The position numbers and the translations under genes were made by a program. Of a DNA stretch of 19,066 bases, positions 1-7,667 are shown in pieces. Source of the stretch: Lachnospiraceae bacterium. GTDB taxonomy: Bacteria; Bacillota; Clostridia; Lachnospirales; Lachnospiraceae. The stretch is from contig JAJQCL010000113.1 of assembly GCA_021202715.1 (NCBI GenBank), positions 1 to 19,066 of the forward strand. Reading direction: 5' to 3'. The notes beneath the pieces were generated by a model. It was not told where the DNA came from and made no database searches. It worked only from the letters and a program-made list of their open reading frames with translations. The stretch's first letter is position 1. Every line of letters begins with the position of its first letter.

Positions 1-69
1 TATTTACAATAAAAAAGAGAGGCGTAAGCCTCCCCCCAAAGTGTTTAACTACCGACATGTGATACACTC

Positions 70-98
70 CTGTCATCAAAAGAATGGAAATATATGAT
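70..98 (+). promoter_or_regulatory. Candidate sigma-A promoter of the TRAP operon
   Basis: A good -10 box, TATGAT at 93-98, lies 17 bases downstream of a weak -35 box, CTGTCA at 70-75 (four of six consensus bases). It would start transcription near base 105, about 20 bases before the ribosome binding site of dctQ. The weak -35 box suggests activator dependence, which is inference. No other promoter-like pair in bases 1-140 is better. Confidence 0.4.
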
Positions 99-140
99 AA
101 GAGAGAACATAGTAAAAGGGAATGGAAGGAGGAGATACAA

Positions 141-629
141 ATGAAAGTATTGTTGTGGATTGAGAAACATCTGGAAGAATATCTGATGGCATTACTATTG
201 GTAATCATTGCTGTCGTGATGATCCTGCAGGTTATTATGAGATATGTTTTCAATTCACCGCTTTACTGGGCGGAGGAATTCTGTCGCTATGGCCTGGTTT
301 GGTCCACATTTATCAGCATAGGATATTGTACACGTTATCATCTGATGCTTCATGTGGATTTGCTCGAACGAGTCTTCCCAAAGGTGGTGCGGGTGATTGT
401 CCAAATTGTAATCAAACTCGTCACACTGGCATTTTATCTGATTTTATTTCGAGCTTCTTTTGGATATATCGCAAATTCGATTGGAAGTGGACAGACATCA
501 GCCGCGATCGGTTTGCCGATCTATCTTCTTGAAGGGATTACTATACCGGGACTGGCGATGGGAGTGATTCGTGCGATACAGGATCTTGTTTTGTATCTTA
601 TAAGCCTGAAAGGGGGTAGCAGAACGTGA
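141..629 (+). CDS. dctQ: TRAP transporter small permease subunit (DctQ family)
   Basis: This is the small membrane subunit of a tripartite ATP-independent periplasmic (TRAP) transporter. It pairs with DctM to form the membrane part that takes substrate from the binding protein DctP using an ion gradient. The start at 141 (162 residues) is preferred over an in-frame ATG at 84 because an AAGGAGG ribosome binding site lies at 126-132 with 8-base spacing, and because the upstream extension is charged and unlike the family. Four hydrophobic helices are visible, at about residues 14-36, 49-70, 85-112 and 130-155. The stretch around FNSPLYWAEEF, between helices 1 and 2, is the family signature. Its TGA overlaps the GTG start of dctM, so the two are probably translationally coupled. 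The substrate is unknown. Confidence 0.88.
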   Translation: MKVLLWIEKHLEEYLMALLLVIIAVVMILQVIMRYVFNSPLYWAEEFCRYGLVWSTFISIGYCTRYHLMLHVDLLERVFPKVVRVIVQIVIKLVTLAFYLILFRASFGYIANSIGSGQTSAAIGLPIYLLEGITIPGLAMGVIRAIQDLVLYLISLKGGSRT

Positions 630-1917
630 TCGTATGCTTGGTTGTGGTTTTTGCGATTTTACTGTTGCTTGGAGCACCGATTGTTGTCTCGATGGGTATT
701 GCGACACTTCTTCCTGGATTGATGGATGCTTCCTTTGCCGGAACAGCTCAATTTGTTTTGCGGAATATTGTGGCAGGAGCGAACAGTACGCCTTTGTTGG
801 CACTTCCTCTTTTCATTCTCTCCGGGGCAATCATGTCGATGGGAGGTATTTCAGAGCGATTGTTCAATGTGTTTGCTTTCCTGCTTGGGAATAAGACAGC
901 CGGTATGCCGTGTGCAGTGATTGTTACCTGCCTTTTTTACGGTGCGATTTCAGGATCTGGTCCAGCTACGGCAGCCGCTGTGGGGGGGGGATGAGCATTC
1001 CCTTACTGATTTCACTGGGATATGAGAAGAGCTTTGCGGCTGCGCTTGTTGCTACGGCAGCCGGACTGGGTGTGATTATACCGCCGAGTATACCCTATAT
1101 TAATTATGGTGTGGCAACAGGAACCTCTGTAGCAGATTTGTTTGTGGCGGGAATTTTCCCGGGTATTCTCGTAGCCCTCTCTCTGTGTGTATATGCTTAC
1201 ATTTATTGCAAAAGAGTCGGGGAAGATAAGGAAAAAATTGCGGAAAATTGTGGTCGGTTAAGAGAAAAGGGATTGTTCCGGGTTCTAAAAGAAAGCTTTT
1301 GGGCTCTTTTGACGCCGGTAATTATATTGGGCAGTATTTACGGTGGAATCTGTACACCTACCGAGGCGGCGGCATTTTCTGTTCTGTACTCGATCATTGT
1401 ATCTTTGTTCGTTTATCGTTCTATGAAAATCGCAGATCTGGGGAATGTGGTTCTGAGTTCTATTAAATCCTATGCTCCGCTTTGCCTGATGCTGGCGTTA
1501 GCATCCGCCTTTAGCCGGGTTTTGTTGCTGCTGGGAGTTCCTTCCATGCTATCCGAATTTATTATGAACAATTTCAGTTCCAGCATCAGCTTCCTGATGG
1601 CCTGCAATGTACTTTTCCTTATTTTGGGAATGTTCATTGATGCTGGCCCAGCGCTGATTATTCTGGCGCCTATCGTGCTTCCGGCGGCGGAGTCCATGGG
1701 AATTGATCCGGTTCATTTCGGTGTTGTTATGACAGTAAACCTTTGTATCGGTTTTGTTTCACCGCCTTTTGGTGTCAATTTGTTCGTGACGAGTCCGATG
1801 GTAAATCTGTCTGTGATGGAAATCGGTAAAAAGGCAATCGGTTTTATCCTGTTTTTCCTGATTGCGCTGCTTTTGATCACATATGTTCCAGAAATCTCTC
1901 TTGTACTTTTGTCATAA
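626..1917 (+). pseudogene. dctM: TRAP transporter large permease subunit (DctM family), frameshifted
   Basis: The large, multi-helix permease subunit of the TRAP transporter is split into two reading frames. The first runs from the GTG at 626 (ribosome binding site AGGGGGT at 611-617, overlapping the dctQ stop) to the TGA at 992-994, giving 122 residues. The second continues the DctM homology from about 991 to 1917, giving 308 residues. The junction is a run of nine Gs at 982-990, just after the conserved GSGPATAAAV motif. Seven or ten Gs would restore a single frame. Seven would give 429 residues, the usual DctM length, and best keeps spacing to the following IP motif. The downstream ATG at 991 overlaps the TGA as ATGA, so a split protein made by re-initiation is conceivable. 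The cause may be a sequencing error, a disabling mutation or a phase-variable tract. Confidence 0.8.
982..990 (+). repeat. Homopolymeric G tract (nine Gs) at the dctM frameshift
   Basis: Nine consecutive Gs lie in the middle of dctM, directly before ATGAGC. Runs of this length are prone to slipped-strand replication and also to sequencing and assembly errors. The open frame is kept with seven or ten Gs and broken with nine. Confidence 0.9.
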
Positions 1918-1998
1918 TGTCGGACGCGTACGGCGGGGCGGAAGTCAAAGAAAGATATACATGTAACCATTTATCAACATTTACAGGAGGAAATGAGT

Positions 1999-3138
1999 AT
2001 GAAGAGAAGAAAAATTGCATTGCTTTTGGCTGCTATTCTGGTGATATCCATGACAGCATGCGGAAGCAGCGGAAGTTCAGAATCGACAGAGAATGAAAGC
2101 TCGCAGGAGGAAACCACAGAGACAACAGAAACGACAGCTGCGGAGGATGCTTCAGAGGCTGAGGGGACGGCAGAGGCATCCAATGACTCAGAATGGCCGA
2201 CACTTCCAGAGGATGGTCCGGAGATTGAGATTATCAACGCATATTCTGGAGATAATACGGTTCCTCATGGATATTCGGCAGAATTGTTTGCTTCACTTCT
2301 GGAAGAACATTCCGGAGGTAAAATAAAAGTGACGAATTATGATAACAATTCATTGGGTGATGATGCGACCGTAACCCAGAGTGTGCTGAGCGGTGAAGTG
2401 ACGATGACAATCGAGGCCACCTCTGTGCTTTGTGATTTTGTGTCAGCCATGAGTGCGTTCGACATGCCTTGTGCGCTGACAGATGTCGATAAAGCCTACG
2501 AAGTTCTTAAAGACAGCGATTTCCGAACTCTTTTAGATGAGGCAATGGAAGAGTCAGGCTTTAAACTGATTGGTATGTGTCCTACTTCTTTCCGGGAAAC
2601 CAGCAGTAACAAAGAGATTCGGAGCTTTGAAGATTTTTCGGGGATTCGGATTCGTACCCTGGATAATGAATATCATCGGGCATTTTGGACCGCGCTGGGA
2701 GCCAGTCCTACAACGATTGCTTATTCTGAATTATACATGGCGCTGGAGCAGGGTGTCGTTGATGCGCAGGAGAATCCTTTCAGCACGATTATTGTAGGAA
2801 ACTTCTACGAGCAGCAGGATTATATCATTAAAACAGACCATATTATGTTTGTGCTCTGCTATCTGGTGAACGGAGACTGGTGGGATTCGCTGGAGCCGGA
2901 ATATCAGGAGATGATTCAGATGGCCATGGAGGAGACGCTTGACAGCACGATGGACTTTGCGAAGGAAGTGGAAGAGGAAGCCATCAATACACTGGAAGAG
3001 GCAGGCCTTACGATTATTGAGCTTGATGAAGATACCAAGAGCCAGATGGTGGAAGCCGCGCAGGATGTTTATGACATGGTACGGGCGGATCTTGGAGATG
3101 AGATCGTAGATGCTCTGCTGAATGCCATGGAGGAATAA
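1999..3138 (+). CDS. dctP: TRAP transporter substrate-binding lipoprotein (DctP family)
   Basis: This is the extracellular solute-binding component of the TRAP transporter. The start at 1999 (379 residues) is chosen over the ATG at 1993 because the AGGAGG at 1985-1990 is 8 bases from it, against only 2 from the other. A lipoprotein signal peptide is clear: MKRRK, a hydrophobic core, then a lipobox ending SMTAC with Cys21 as the lipidated residue. A Ser/Glu/Thr-rich tether follows to about residue 70. The DctP fold comes next, with the GIRIRTL stretch carrying the Arg that in this family usually contacts the substrate carboxylate, then the LGASP and ALEQGVVDAQENP motifs that are strong family markers. 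Its position after the permease genes and before two amidohydrolases suggests it captures the substrate those enzymes process. Confidence 0.92.
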   Translation: MKRRKIALLLAAILVISMTACGSSGSSESTENESSQEETTETTETTAAEDASEAEGTAEASNDSEWPTLPEDGPEIEIINAYSGDNTVPHGYSAELFASLLEEHSGGKIKVTNYDNNSLGDDATVTQSVLSGEVTMTIEATSVLCDFVSAMSAFDMPCALTDVDKAYEVLKDSDFRTLLDEAMEESGFKLIGMCPTSFRETSSNKEIRSFEDFSGIRIRTLDNEYHRAFWTALGASPTTIAYSELYMALEQGVVDAQENPFSTIIVGNFYEQQDYIIKTDHIMFVLCYLVNGDWWDSLEPEYQEMIQMAMEETLDSTMDFAKEVEEEAINTLEEAGLTIIELDEDTKSQMVEAAQDVYDMVRADLGDEIVDALLNAMEE

Positions 3139-3151
3139 CAAATCAGACAGG

Positions 3152-3164
3152 CTCAGCTGCTGAG
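3152..3164 (+). other. Small stem-loop between dctP and the first amidohydrolase gene
   Basis: CTCAG (3152-3156) can pair with CTGAG (3160-3164) around a three-base loop in the 44-base gap after dctP. No T-run follows, so it is not a terminator. A structure here could protect the 3' end of a dctP transcript. With only five pairs the case is weak. Confidence 0.25.
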
Positions 3165-3182
3165 GTTATAGGGGAGAACAGG

Positions 3183-3959
3183 ATGATTGTAGATATCACA
3201 GGATTTATCGGTACATGGCCCTATTGGGCTAACAAATATGCAGACAGCACGGGTGATGGGATCGTTCGACTGATGGATCAATTTCAGGTTGATGCAGCTT
3301 TTGTGACATCGTTGGCCGGCATATTTTACGACGACTCTATGGGAAATGATATGGTTTTCGGCGCCGTTGAAAACCACCCGGGACGTCTGTACCCCGCGGT
3401 GTCAGTAAGTACCCTCAATGACAGGGATAATTGTGCCTATCTTACTTCCTGTGCGGAGCGAGGAGCCAGAATGGTAAAACTCTATCCTTCCTATCATGGT
3501 TACACTCTTTCCGCAGAGGACAGGAGATTGAAAGAACTGGTGGAGACGGCTTCAGAGAGAGATATGGTCGTTAATATTCCTATTCGGATTATGATGAACT
3601 GGGGTCTGGCGGCGCTCTCTGTACAGCAGGTTACAGCTTTTATGGATGCATTCCCTGAAACGACCTTTCTTGTAGAGAATTTTAATGCGGGAGAGTATTT
3701 GCCACTTTTGAAATATGCGCAGAAGAATTCACGGGTATATTTGGCGACGGCTGCGCTGACCAGATATCGGGGTATTGATGATCTGGTAAAAGCAGTGGGA
3801 AGCGAGAGGATCCTTGGAGGATATGCGGCGCCACTCCAGTATGTGGCCTGTGGTCTGGCGAAAATCCGAGGGGCTGAGATTACGGAGGAGGAAAAACGTC
3901 AGATTCTGGGGGAAAATGCTGCTACATTATTTGGGCTGGGGAAAGGAGCGGAGCGATGA
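3183..3959 (+). CDS. Amidohydrolase-2 family protein lacking metal ligands (probable pseudoenzyme)
   Basis: A 258-residue TIM-barrel protein resembling amidohydrolase family 2 (Amidohydro_2). The overall layout matches its downstream neighbour: the MIVD start, the GARMVKLYP strand like GIKVYSHP, and the tail AEITEEEKRQILGEN like AEIRPEEKQLILGDN. Every expected metal or catalytic ligand is replaced. The HxH after MIVDA becomes ITGF (residues 5-8), the barrel His of VLAHA becomes VNIPI (130-134), the AHMG His becomes the VENFNAG region (164-170), and the GSDMP Asp becomes GGYAAP (212-217). It is therefore probably not a metal-dependent hydrolase. It may act as a partner or regulatory subunit of the intact enzyme, whose start overlaps its stop as ATGA, or carry out metal-free chemistry. 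The ribosome binding site is AGGGGAG at about 3170-3176. Confidence 0.75.
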   Translation: MIVDITGFIGTWPYWANKYADSTGDGIVRLMDQFQVDAAFVTSLAGIFYDDSMGNDMVFGAVENHPGRLYPAVSVSTLNDRDNCAYLTSCAERGARMVKLYPSYHGYTLSAEDRRLKELVETASERDMVVNIPIRIMMNWGLAALSVQQVTAFMDAFPETTFLVENFNAGEYLPLLKYAQKNSRVYLATAALTRYRGIDDLVKAVGSERILGGYAAPLQYVACGLAKIRGAEITEEEKRQILGENAATLFGLGKGAER

Positions 3960-4753
3960 TCGTAGATGCCCACGTTCATGTTGGACGATTTGAAACGATT
4001 GATCTGGAGTGCGATTTTGAGGACATTATACGGATTGCTGACCGCATGAAGGTAGATAAGCTTTTTTGCACGCATGTAAAGGCACTGTATTATGATTACC
4101 GTTTGGGCGATCAGGAAATCTATGAGGCGATGCGTAAATGGCCGGATCGAATTTTGGGATATACTTCCGTCACTTCTCCACGCCATGGACAGCCGATATA
4201 TGATCATGTCAAAAAGTGCATTTTTGATTGGGGATTTCATGGCATTAAAGTTTACTCGCATCCGAGAGGTGTCGGTGGGTATGAGGCCTTTTTGTCGGTG
4301 GCAGACCGTTATATGTACCCCATTTATGAGATGGCACAGGAATGGAAGGTGCCGGTTCTTGCCCACGCTACTTCAGAAGAGATGGATGTGATTTGCAGGG
4401 ATTTCCCGAATCTGACGATGATGATGGCACATATGGGCTGTACTCCCATTTCGGGGGGAGATTGGCATACAGCTATTGCGGTGGCCAGACGGCATCCCAA
4501 TCTGATTCTGGATACGACGGCATCCGGCATGGACTTTGGAATGGTAGAGGAAGCGGTTCGGGTGATTGGAGCGGAGCGAGTGATCTGGGGGAGCGATATG
4601 CCCATGATTGATGCGTGGCTGAATATTGATAAGATCCGGGGAGCTGAAATCCGTCCAGAGGAGAAGCAGTTGATTCTGGGTGACAATATCATGCGTTATG
4701 TAAAAACCGGACGTGAAACTGTGGAAAAAATAAAGAGAGAAAGGAACCTGTAG
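3956..4753 (+). CDS. Amidohydrolase-2 family metal-dependent hydrolase or decarboxylase
   Basis: A 265-residue Amidohydro_2 protein with a full ligand set: the N-terminal DAHVH (His6, His8), VLAHA (His137), MAHMG (His159) and GSDMP (Asp214). Enzymes of this family hydrolyse C-N or C-O bonds or decarboxylate acids such as 2-amino-3-carboxymuconate semialdehyde and gamma-resorcylate. The exact reaction here cannot be told from sequence. The usual metal-bridging Lys or Glu on strand 4 is not evident. The stretch GIKVYSHP contains a Lys (98), but this is the general family form. The gene overlaps the previous stop by four bases, so it is probably translationally coupled to its ligand-less paralogue, and together they could form a heteromeric enzyme. 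Cytoplasmic, with no signal peptide. Confidence 0.82.
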   Translation: MIVDAHVHVGRFETIDLECDFEDIIRIADRMKVDKLFCTHVKALYYDYRLGDQEIYEAMRKWPDRILGYTSVTSPRHGQPIYDHVKKCIFDWGFHGIKVYSHPRGVGGYEAFLSVADRYMYPIYEMAQEWKVPVLAHATSEEMDVICRDFPNLTMMMAHMGCTPISGGDWHTAIAVARRHPNLILDTTASGMDFGMVEEAVRVIGAERVIWGSDMPMIDAWLNIDKIRGAEIRPEEKQLILGDNIMRYVKTGRETVEKIKRERNL

Positions 4754-4758
4754 ATAAA

Positions 4759-6084
4759 ATGTATTCTCATACTGTGAATGATGCGATTTTCGAGAGGGCT
4801 TGTGAATGCATCGCTGGGGGAGTTCTCTCAAATTTCAAAAAAGAAAAGCACAGTGCTCCGATTTATTTTAAGAGTGCCGACGGCTGCAAATTAAGAGATT
4901 ATGATGGAAACACCTATTATGATTTTTCACTGTCAGCCGGTCCGGCCATTTTGGGACATAGTAATGAAGCGTATCGGGAAGTCCTGAAAAGGCAGATGGA
5001 TGGGTTGTATACCAACTGGGACTCGATCATTCAGATTGAGGCGGCCGAGAAGATCAAGGAGGTTATTCCCGCTGCAGAGCTGGTTCGTTTTTGCGTATCC
5101 GGGGTAGATGCTGTAGCAGGAGCTGTGCGCACGGCCCGCGCGTCCACGGGCAAGAATGTGTATGTTAAATTTAAAGGTCAGTATAATGGCGGAATGGATT
5201 TTGTCCTGGGCGGGATGACAGAAAGCGTGACAGAACCTTTCGCTAAAAATGCGGTGGACCCGGATGATTATTACTCAGAGATGTGTTACACAGAGGGGCG
5301 GGCAAGCCATGCTCTGGACGACTGTGTTCTGATTGAATGGAACGACCTGGATGAAATGCGCCGTTTGTTTGAGGAGCATGGTGATGAAATAGCGTGTGTT
5401 GTTATGGAACCTGTCACGTTGAACATGAACGGCTGTGTGGCGGAGCCGGGTTATCTGGAGGGAGTCCGGGATCTCTGTACGCAGCATCATGTTGTGATGA
5501 TCTATGATGAAACGCTGACGGGCTTTCGTGTAGCCTTAGGAGGTGCTGCCGAGTATTACGGCGTGGTGCCGGATATGTGTACTTTTGCCAAAGCAATTGG
5601 GGGTGGCTTCCCAGTAGCGGCCTTTGTGGGAAAAAAAGAGATCATGGATGTGATTACAGACACAAGGGTGCTGGCTGTGGGTACATACAATGGACATCCG
5701 CTGGCGGCAGCTGCCGTTCTGGAAACAATCCGCCAGTTGGAAGCTAACAACGGAGAAGCGTTTGTAAAAATCCGCAGGAATACGGATACATTAAAAGAGG
5801 GCCTGTTGGAGGCTGCACATCGCCACGGTGTTTCTATGATTGTTCAGGGGATGCCGGGAGCTCTGTTCCCTGTTTTTACAGAAAAGAAGAAAATTATCAA
5901 TCACAGGGATGCGTTGGCGCATGCTGACTTCAAAAAACATGTTCGTTTTATGGGGATGTTGAAAGAACGCGGGATTCTTCATAACAGTCGGCTGTGTCTT
6001 TCGCCAGCTCATACAGAAGAGGAAATTATGTATTGTATCGCGCAGGCGGATGAAGCGCTGGGAATTTTAGCCGGGGAGTTGTGA
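4759..6084 (+). CDS. Class III PLP-dependent aminotransferase (glutamate-1-semialdehyde mutase-like)
   Basis: A 441-residue fold-type I PLP enzyme of the class III aminotransferase family, closest in layout to HemL. Markers in order are DYDGNTYYDF (47-56), the GPAILGHSN loop (61-69), the cofactor-phosphate loop SGVDA (114-118, usually SGTEA), FKGQYNGG (138-145, usually YHG), DETLTGFR (250-257, with Asp250 contacting the pyridine nitrogen) and TFAKAIGGGFP (275-285, with Lys278 as the Schiff-base lysine). It is unlikely to be the tetrapyrrole enzyme because of these departures and because it sits in a transporter-hydrolase operon. Transamination or 1,2-amino transfer on the imported compound or its product is a reasonable inference. 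It begins 5 bases after the hydrolase stop, with a GAAAGGAA ribosome binding site, and is the last gene before a terminator. Confidence 0.85.
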   Translation: MYSHTVNDAIFERACECIAGGVLSNFKKEKHSAPIYFKSADGCKLRDYDGNTYYDFSLSAGPAILGHSNEAYREVLKRQMDGLYTNWDSIIQIEAAEKIKEVIPAAELVRFCVSGVDAVAGAVRTARASTGKNVYVKFKGQYNGGMDFVLGGMTESVTEPFAKNAVDPDDYYSEMCYTEGRASHALDDCVLIEWNDLDEMRRLFEEHGDEIACVVMEPVTLNMNGCVAEPGYLEGVRDLCTQHHVVMIYDETLTGFRVALGGAAEYYGVVPDMCTFAKAIGGGFPVAAFVGKKEIMDVITDTRVLAVGTYNGHPLAAAAVLETIRQLEANNGEAFVKIRRNTDTLKEGLLEAAHRHGVSMIVQGMPGALFPVFTEKKKIINHRDALAHADFKKHVRFMGMLKERGILHNSRLCLSPAHTEEEIMYCIAQADEALGILAGEL

Positions 6085-6123
6085 CGGCTGCGAATGGATG
6101 ATTCGTGAGAAACGTCTGATAAG

Positions 6124-6175
6124 CAGAGTCTGCCCCTGTTCCACGAAAAACGGAACAGGAGCAGACTCTGTTTTT
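6124..6175 (+). terminator. Strong intrinsic terminator of the TRAP operon
   Basis: CAGAGTCTGC (6124-6133) pairs perfectly with GCAGACTCTG (6161-6170). Inside it CCTGTTCC (6135-6142) pairs with GGAACAGG (6152-6159), with a single C/A mismatch between the two helices and a 9-base loop. Five Ts follow at 6171-6175. This ends the operon that finishes at 6084. The opposite strand lacks a good U-run, so termination of the converging ATPase gene here would be less efficient. Confidence 0.92.
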
Positions 6176-6186
6176 CCCGGATCCAG

Positions 6187-7506
6187 TTATTCCGCGAGCA
6201 GCCAGTCAACTAAATTGAGGGATTTGATACCTTCATAGGAATCTTCCAGGCCGGTATCCAGGGAGAGGATGATTTTTTCGTAGTTGTCATGGATCTTCTG
6301 CAGCGGGGTCAGCTCTCTTTTGCGGATATCCTCGCTCGTCATCGATTCAGTGACCTGGATATAAATTTTGTGATTTGTTTTTGTCGCGATAAAGTCCACT
6401 TCGGAATGACCGATCTTGCCGATTGATACATCATAACCGCGGCGAAGCAGTTCAAAGTATACAATATTTTCCAGGGCATGCCCGCTGTCACGGTTCCTGA
6501 AGCCCAGCAGATAGTTCCTGAGTCCGATATCGACAATATAGTATTTCCCCAGGGTTCGCAGGAATTCCTTCCCTTTGATATCGAATCGTTTGATCTCATA
6601 AAAGAAATAAGCTTCCAGCAGTGCATTCACATAGGCCTGGACGGTGTTGGCGCTGGGCGTTCCCTTTCGTCGGCCGTCCGCGAGCAGCCCTTCGTTCACC
6701 AGAGTGTTTCCGATGGAAGAGACGGAGATGTTGCTGCCGATGTTATCGGCAAGGAACAGAACGATCTTTTTTAAGAGAACAGGGTCTGTGATTCGCTTTC
6801 CGCCTCTACGGCTCTCCCGTTCAATAATATCTCTCATAATAACCGTTGAGTAAATTCCTTCGAGTAAAACAAAGGCTTTTTCCTGATCCAGTCCGACGTC
6901 GGCGAGGCCTGGCATGCCGCCAAAGCGCATGTAGGCATCAAAGAGTTCCCGGATCTCATAACGTTCACCGGTTTGATCAAAGGCCTGTTTGCGTGTCCCA
7001 CCCAGAGCACTGCGGGTTTCTCTGATTTCGAAGCCGTGAAAGGATAGAAACTCAGAGAAGGATAATGGCAGTATTTTTATTTCCACGCACCGGCCGGATA
7101 AGTAGGTGGCATACTCGGAGGAGAGCATATAGGCATTCGAACCGGTGACGTAAATATCGCAGTTAAAATCAACACGAAAAGAATTGACTGCATTTTCCCA
7201 GCCGGGGATGCGCTGTATTTCGTCAAAGAACAGGTAGATTCTCCGGTCTGGTTTGACATGCTGGCTGACGTATTCATAGAAATCGTCACTGTTCATGTTC
7301 TGGGAAGCGTGAGATTCAAAATTCATCTCCAGAATCTGATCGTCCGCGACGCCGCTTTCCTTTAGATGCAGGATCATGAGTTTAAGCAGGCTGGATTTGC
7401 CGCATCGGCGGATACCGGTGACGACCTTTACAGGTTCTGTGTCCTGAAATGCGATGAGCTTCTTCAGATATAAATCTCTTTTTTTAAGTTCATGTGGTTC
7501 GATCAT
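6187..7506 (-). CDS. AAA ATPase with C-terminal DUF4143 domain
   Basis: A 439-residue ATPase on the minus strand. The start at 7506 is chosen because GGAGG (7518-7514) lies 7 bases upstream. The longer frame from 7539 would begin upstream of that site. The N-terminal AAA module shows Walker A GIRRCGKS (31-38), Walker B YLFFDE (91-96) and a sensor-like TGSNAY (121-126), followed by LSGRCVEIKILPLSFSEF, which is typical of this family. The C-terminal DUF4143 region ends with a helix-strand pattern (ENIVYFELLRRG, then SEVDFI) resembling the core of PD-(D/E)xK nuclease folds. Proteins of this type are widespread in gut Clostridia and Bacteroidetes. Their biological role is poorly defined, and a link to toxin-like or defence functions has been proposed only loosely. 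It is monocistronic with its own promoter. Confidence 0.88.
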   Translation of the reverse strand: MIEPHELKKRDLYLKKLIAFQDTEPVKVVTGIRRCGKSSLLKLMILHLKESGVADDQILEMNFESHASQNMNSDDFYEYVSQHVKPDRRIYLFFDEIQRIPGWENAVNSFRVDFNCDIYVTGSNAYMLSSEYATYLSGRCVEIKILPLSFSEFLSFHGFEIRETRSALGGTRKQAFDQTGERYEIRELFDAYMRFGGMPGLADVGLDQEKAFVLLEGIYSTVIMRDIIERESRRGGKRITDPVLLKKIVLFLADNIGSNISVSSIGNTLVNEGLLADGRRKGTPSANTVQAYVNALLEAYFFYEIKRFDIKGKEFLRTLGKYYIVDIGLRNYLLGFRNRDSGHALENIVYFELLRRGYDVSIGKIGHSEVDFIATKTNHKIYIQVTESMTSEDIRKRELTPLQKIHDNYEKIILSLDTGLEDSYEGIKSLNLVDWLLAE

Positions 7507-7529
7507 CAGACGCCCTCCTTTTTGCTCAA

Positions 7530-7558
7530 ATGATAGCATAAATTATTAAAAAAAACAA
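7530..7558 (-). promoter_or_regulatory. Promoter of the AAA/DUF4143 ATPase gene
   Basis: On the minus strand a TTGTTT box (7558-7553) is followed, after exactly 17 bases, by TATCAT (7535-7530). The spacer holds an eight-T tract that overlaps the end of the -35 box. Transcription would start near 7523, just ahead of the GGAGG ribosome binding site. Confidence 0.65.
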
Positions 7559-7601
7559 GTTTCTGCATTGAAATGAAAAAAATTTGAAGAATACCATTTC
7601 C

Positions 7602-7630
7602 TTGATTTACGCGGGAAAGAATGGTACACT
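7602..7630 (+). promoter_or_regulatory. Promoter of tyrA-malQ
   Basis: TTGATT (7602-7607) and TACACT (7625-7630) are separated by 17 bases, a good sigma-A arrangement. The predicted start near 7637 gives a leader of about 30 bases before the tyrA ATG. No T-box, attenuator or other aromatic-amino-acid control element fits in such a short leader. Confidence 0.65.
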
Positions 7631-7667
7631 AGATTCCGATTGAGAGAAGGAGCAGGAGGAGCACAGT

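Noticed and set aside
19..32. GAGGC/GCCTC hairpin at the left edge, with T-run on the minus strand
   Set aside because: It looks like a weak minus-strand terminator, but no minus-strand gene lies to its right that it could serve, and the stem has only five pairs.
4759..6084. Calling the aminotransferase hemL (tetrapyrrole synthesis)
   Set aside because: Two cofactor-pocket motifs differ from HemL, and the gene sits in a transport-hydrolase operon with no other heme genes.
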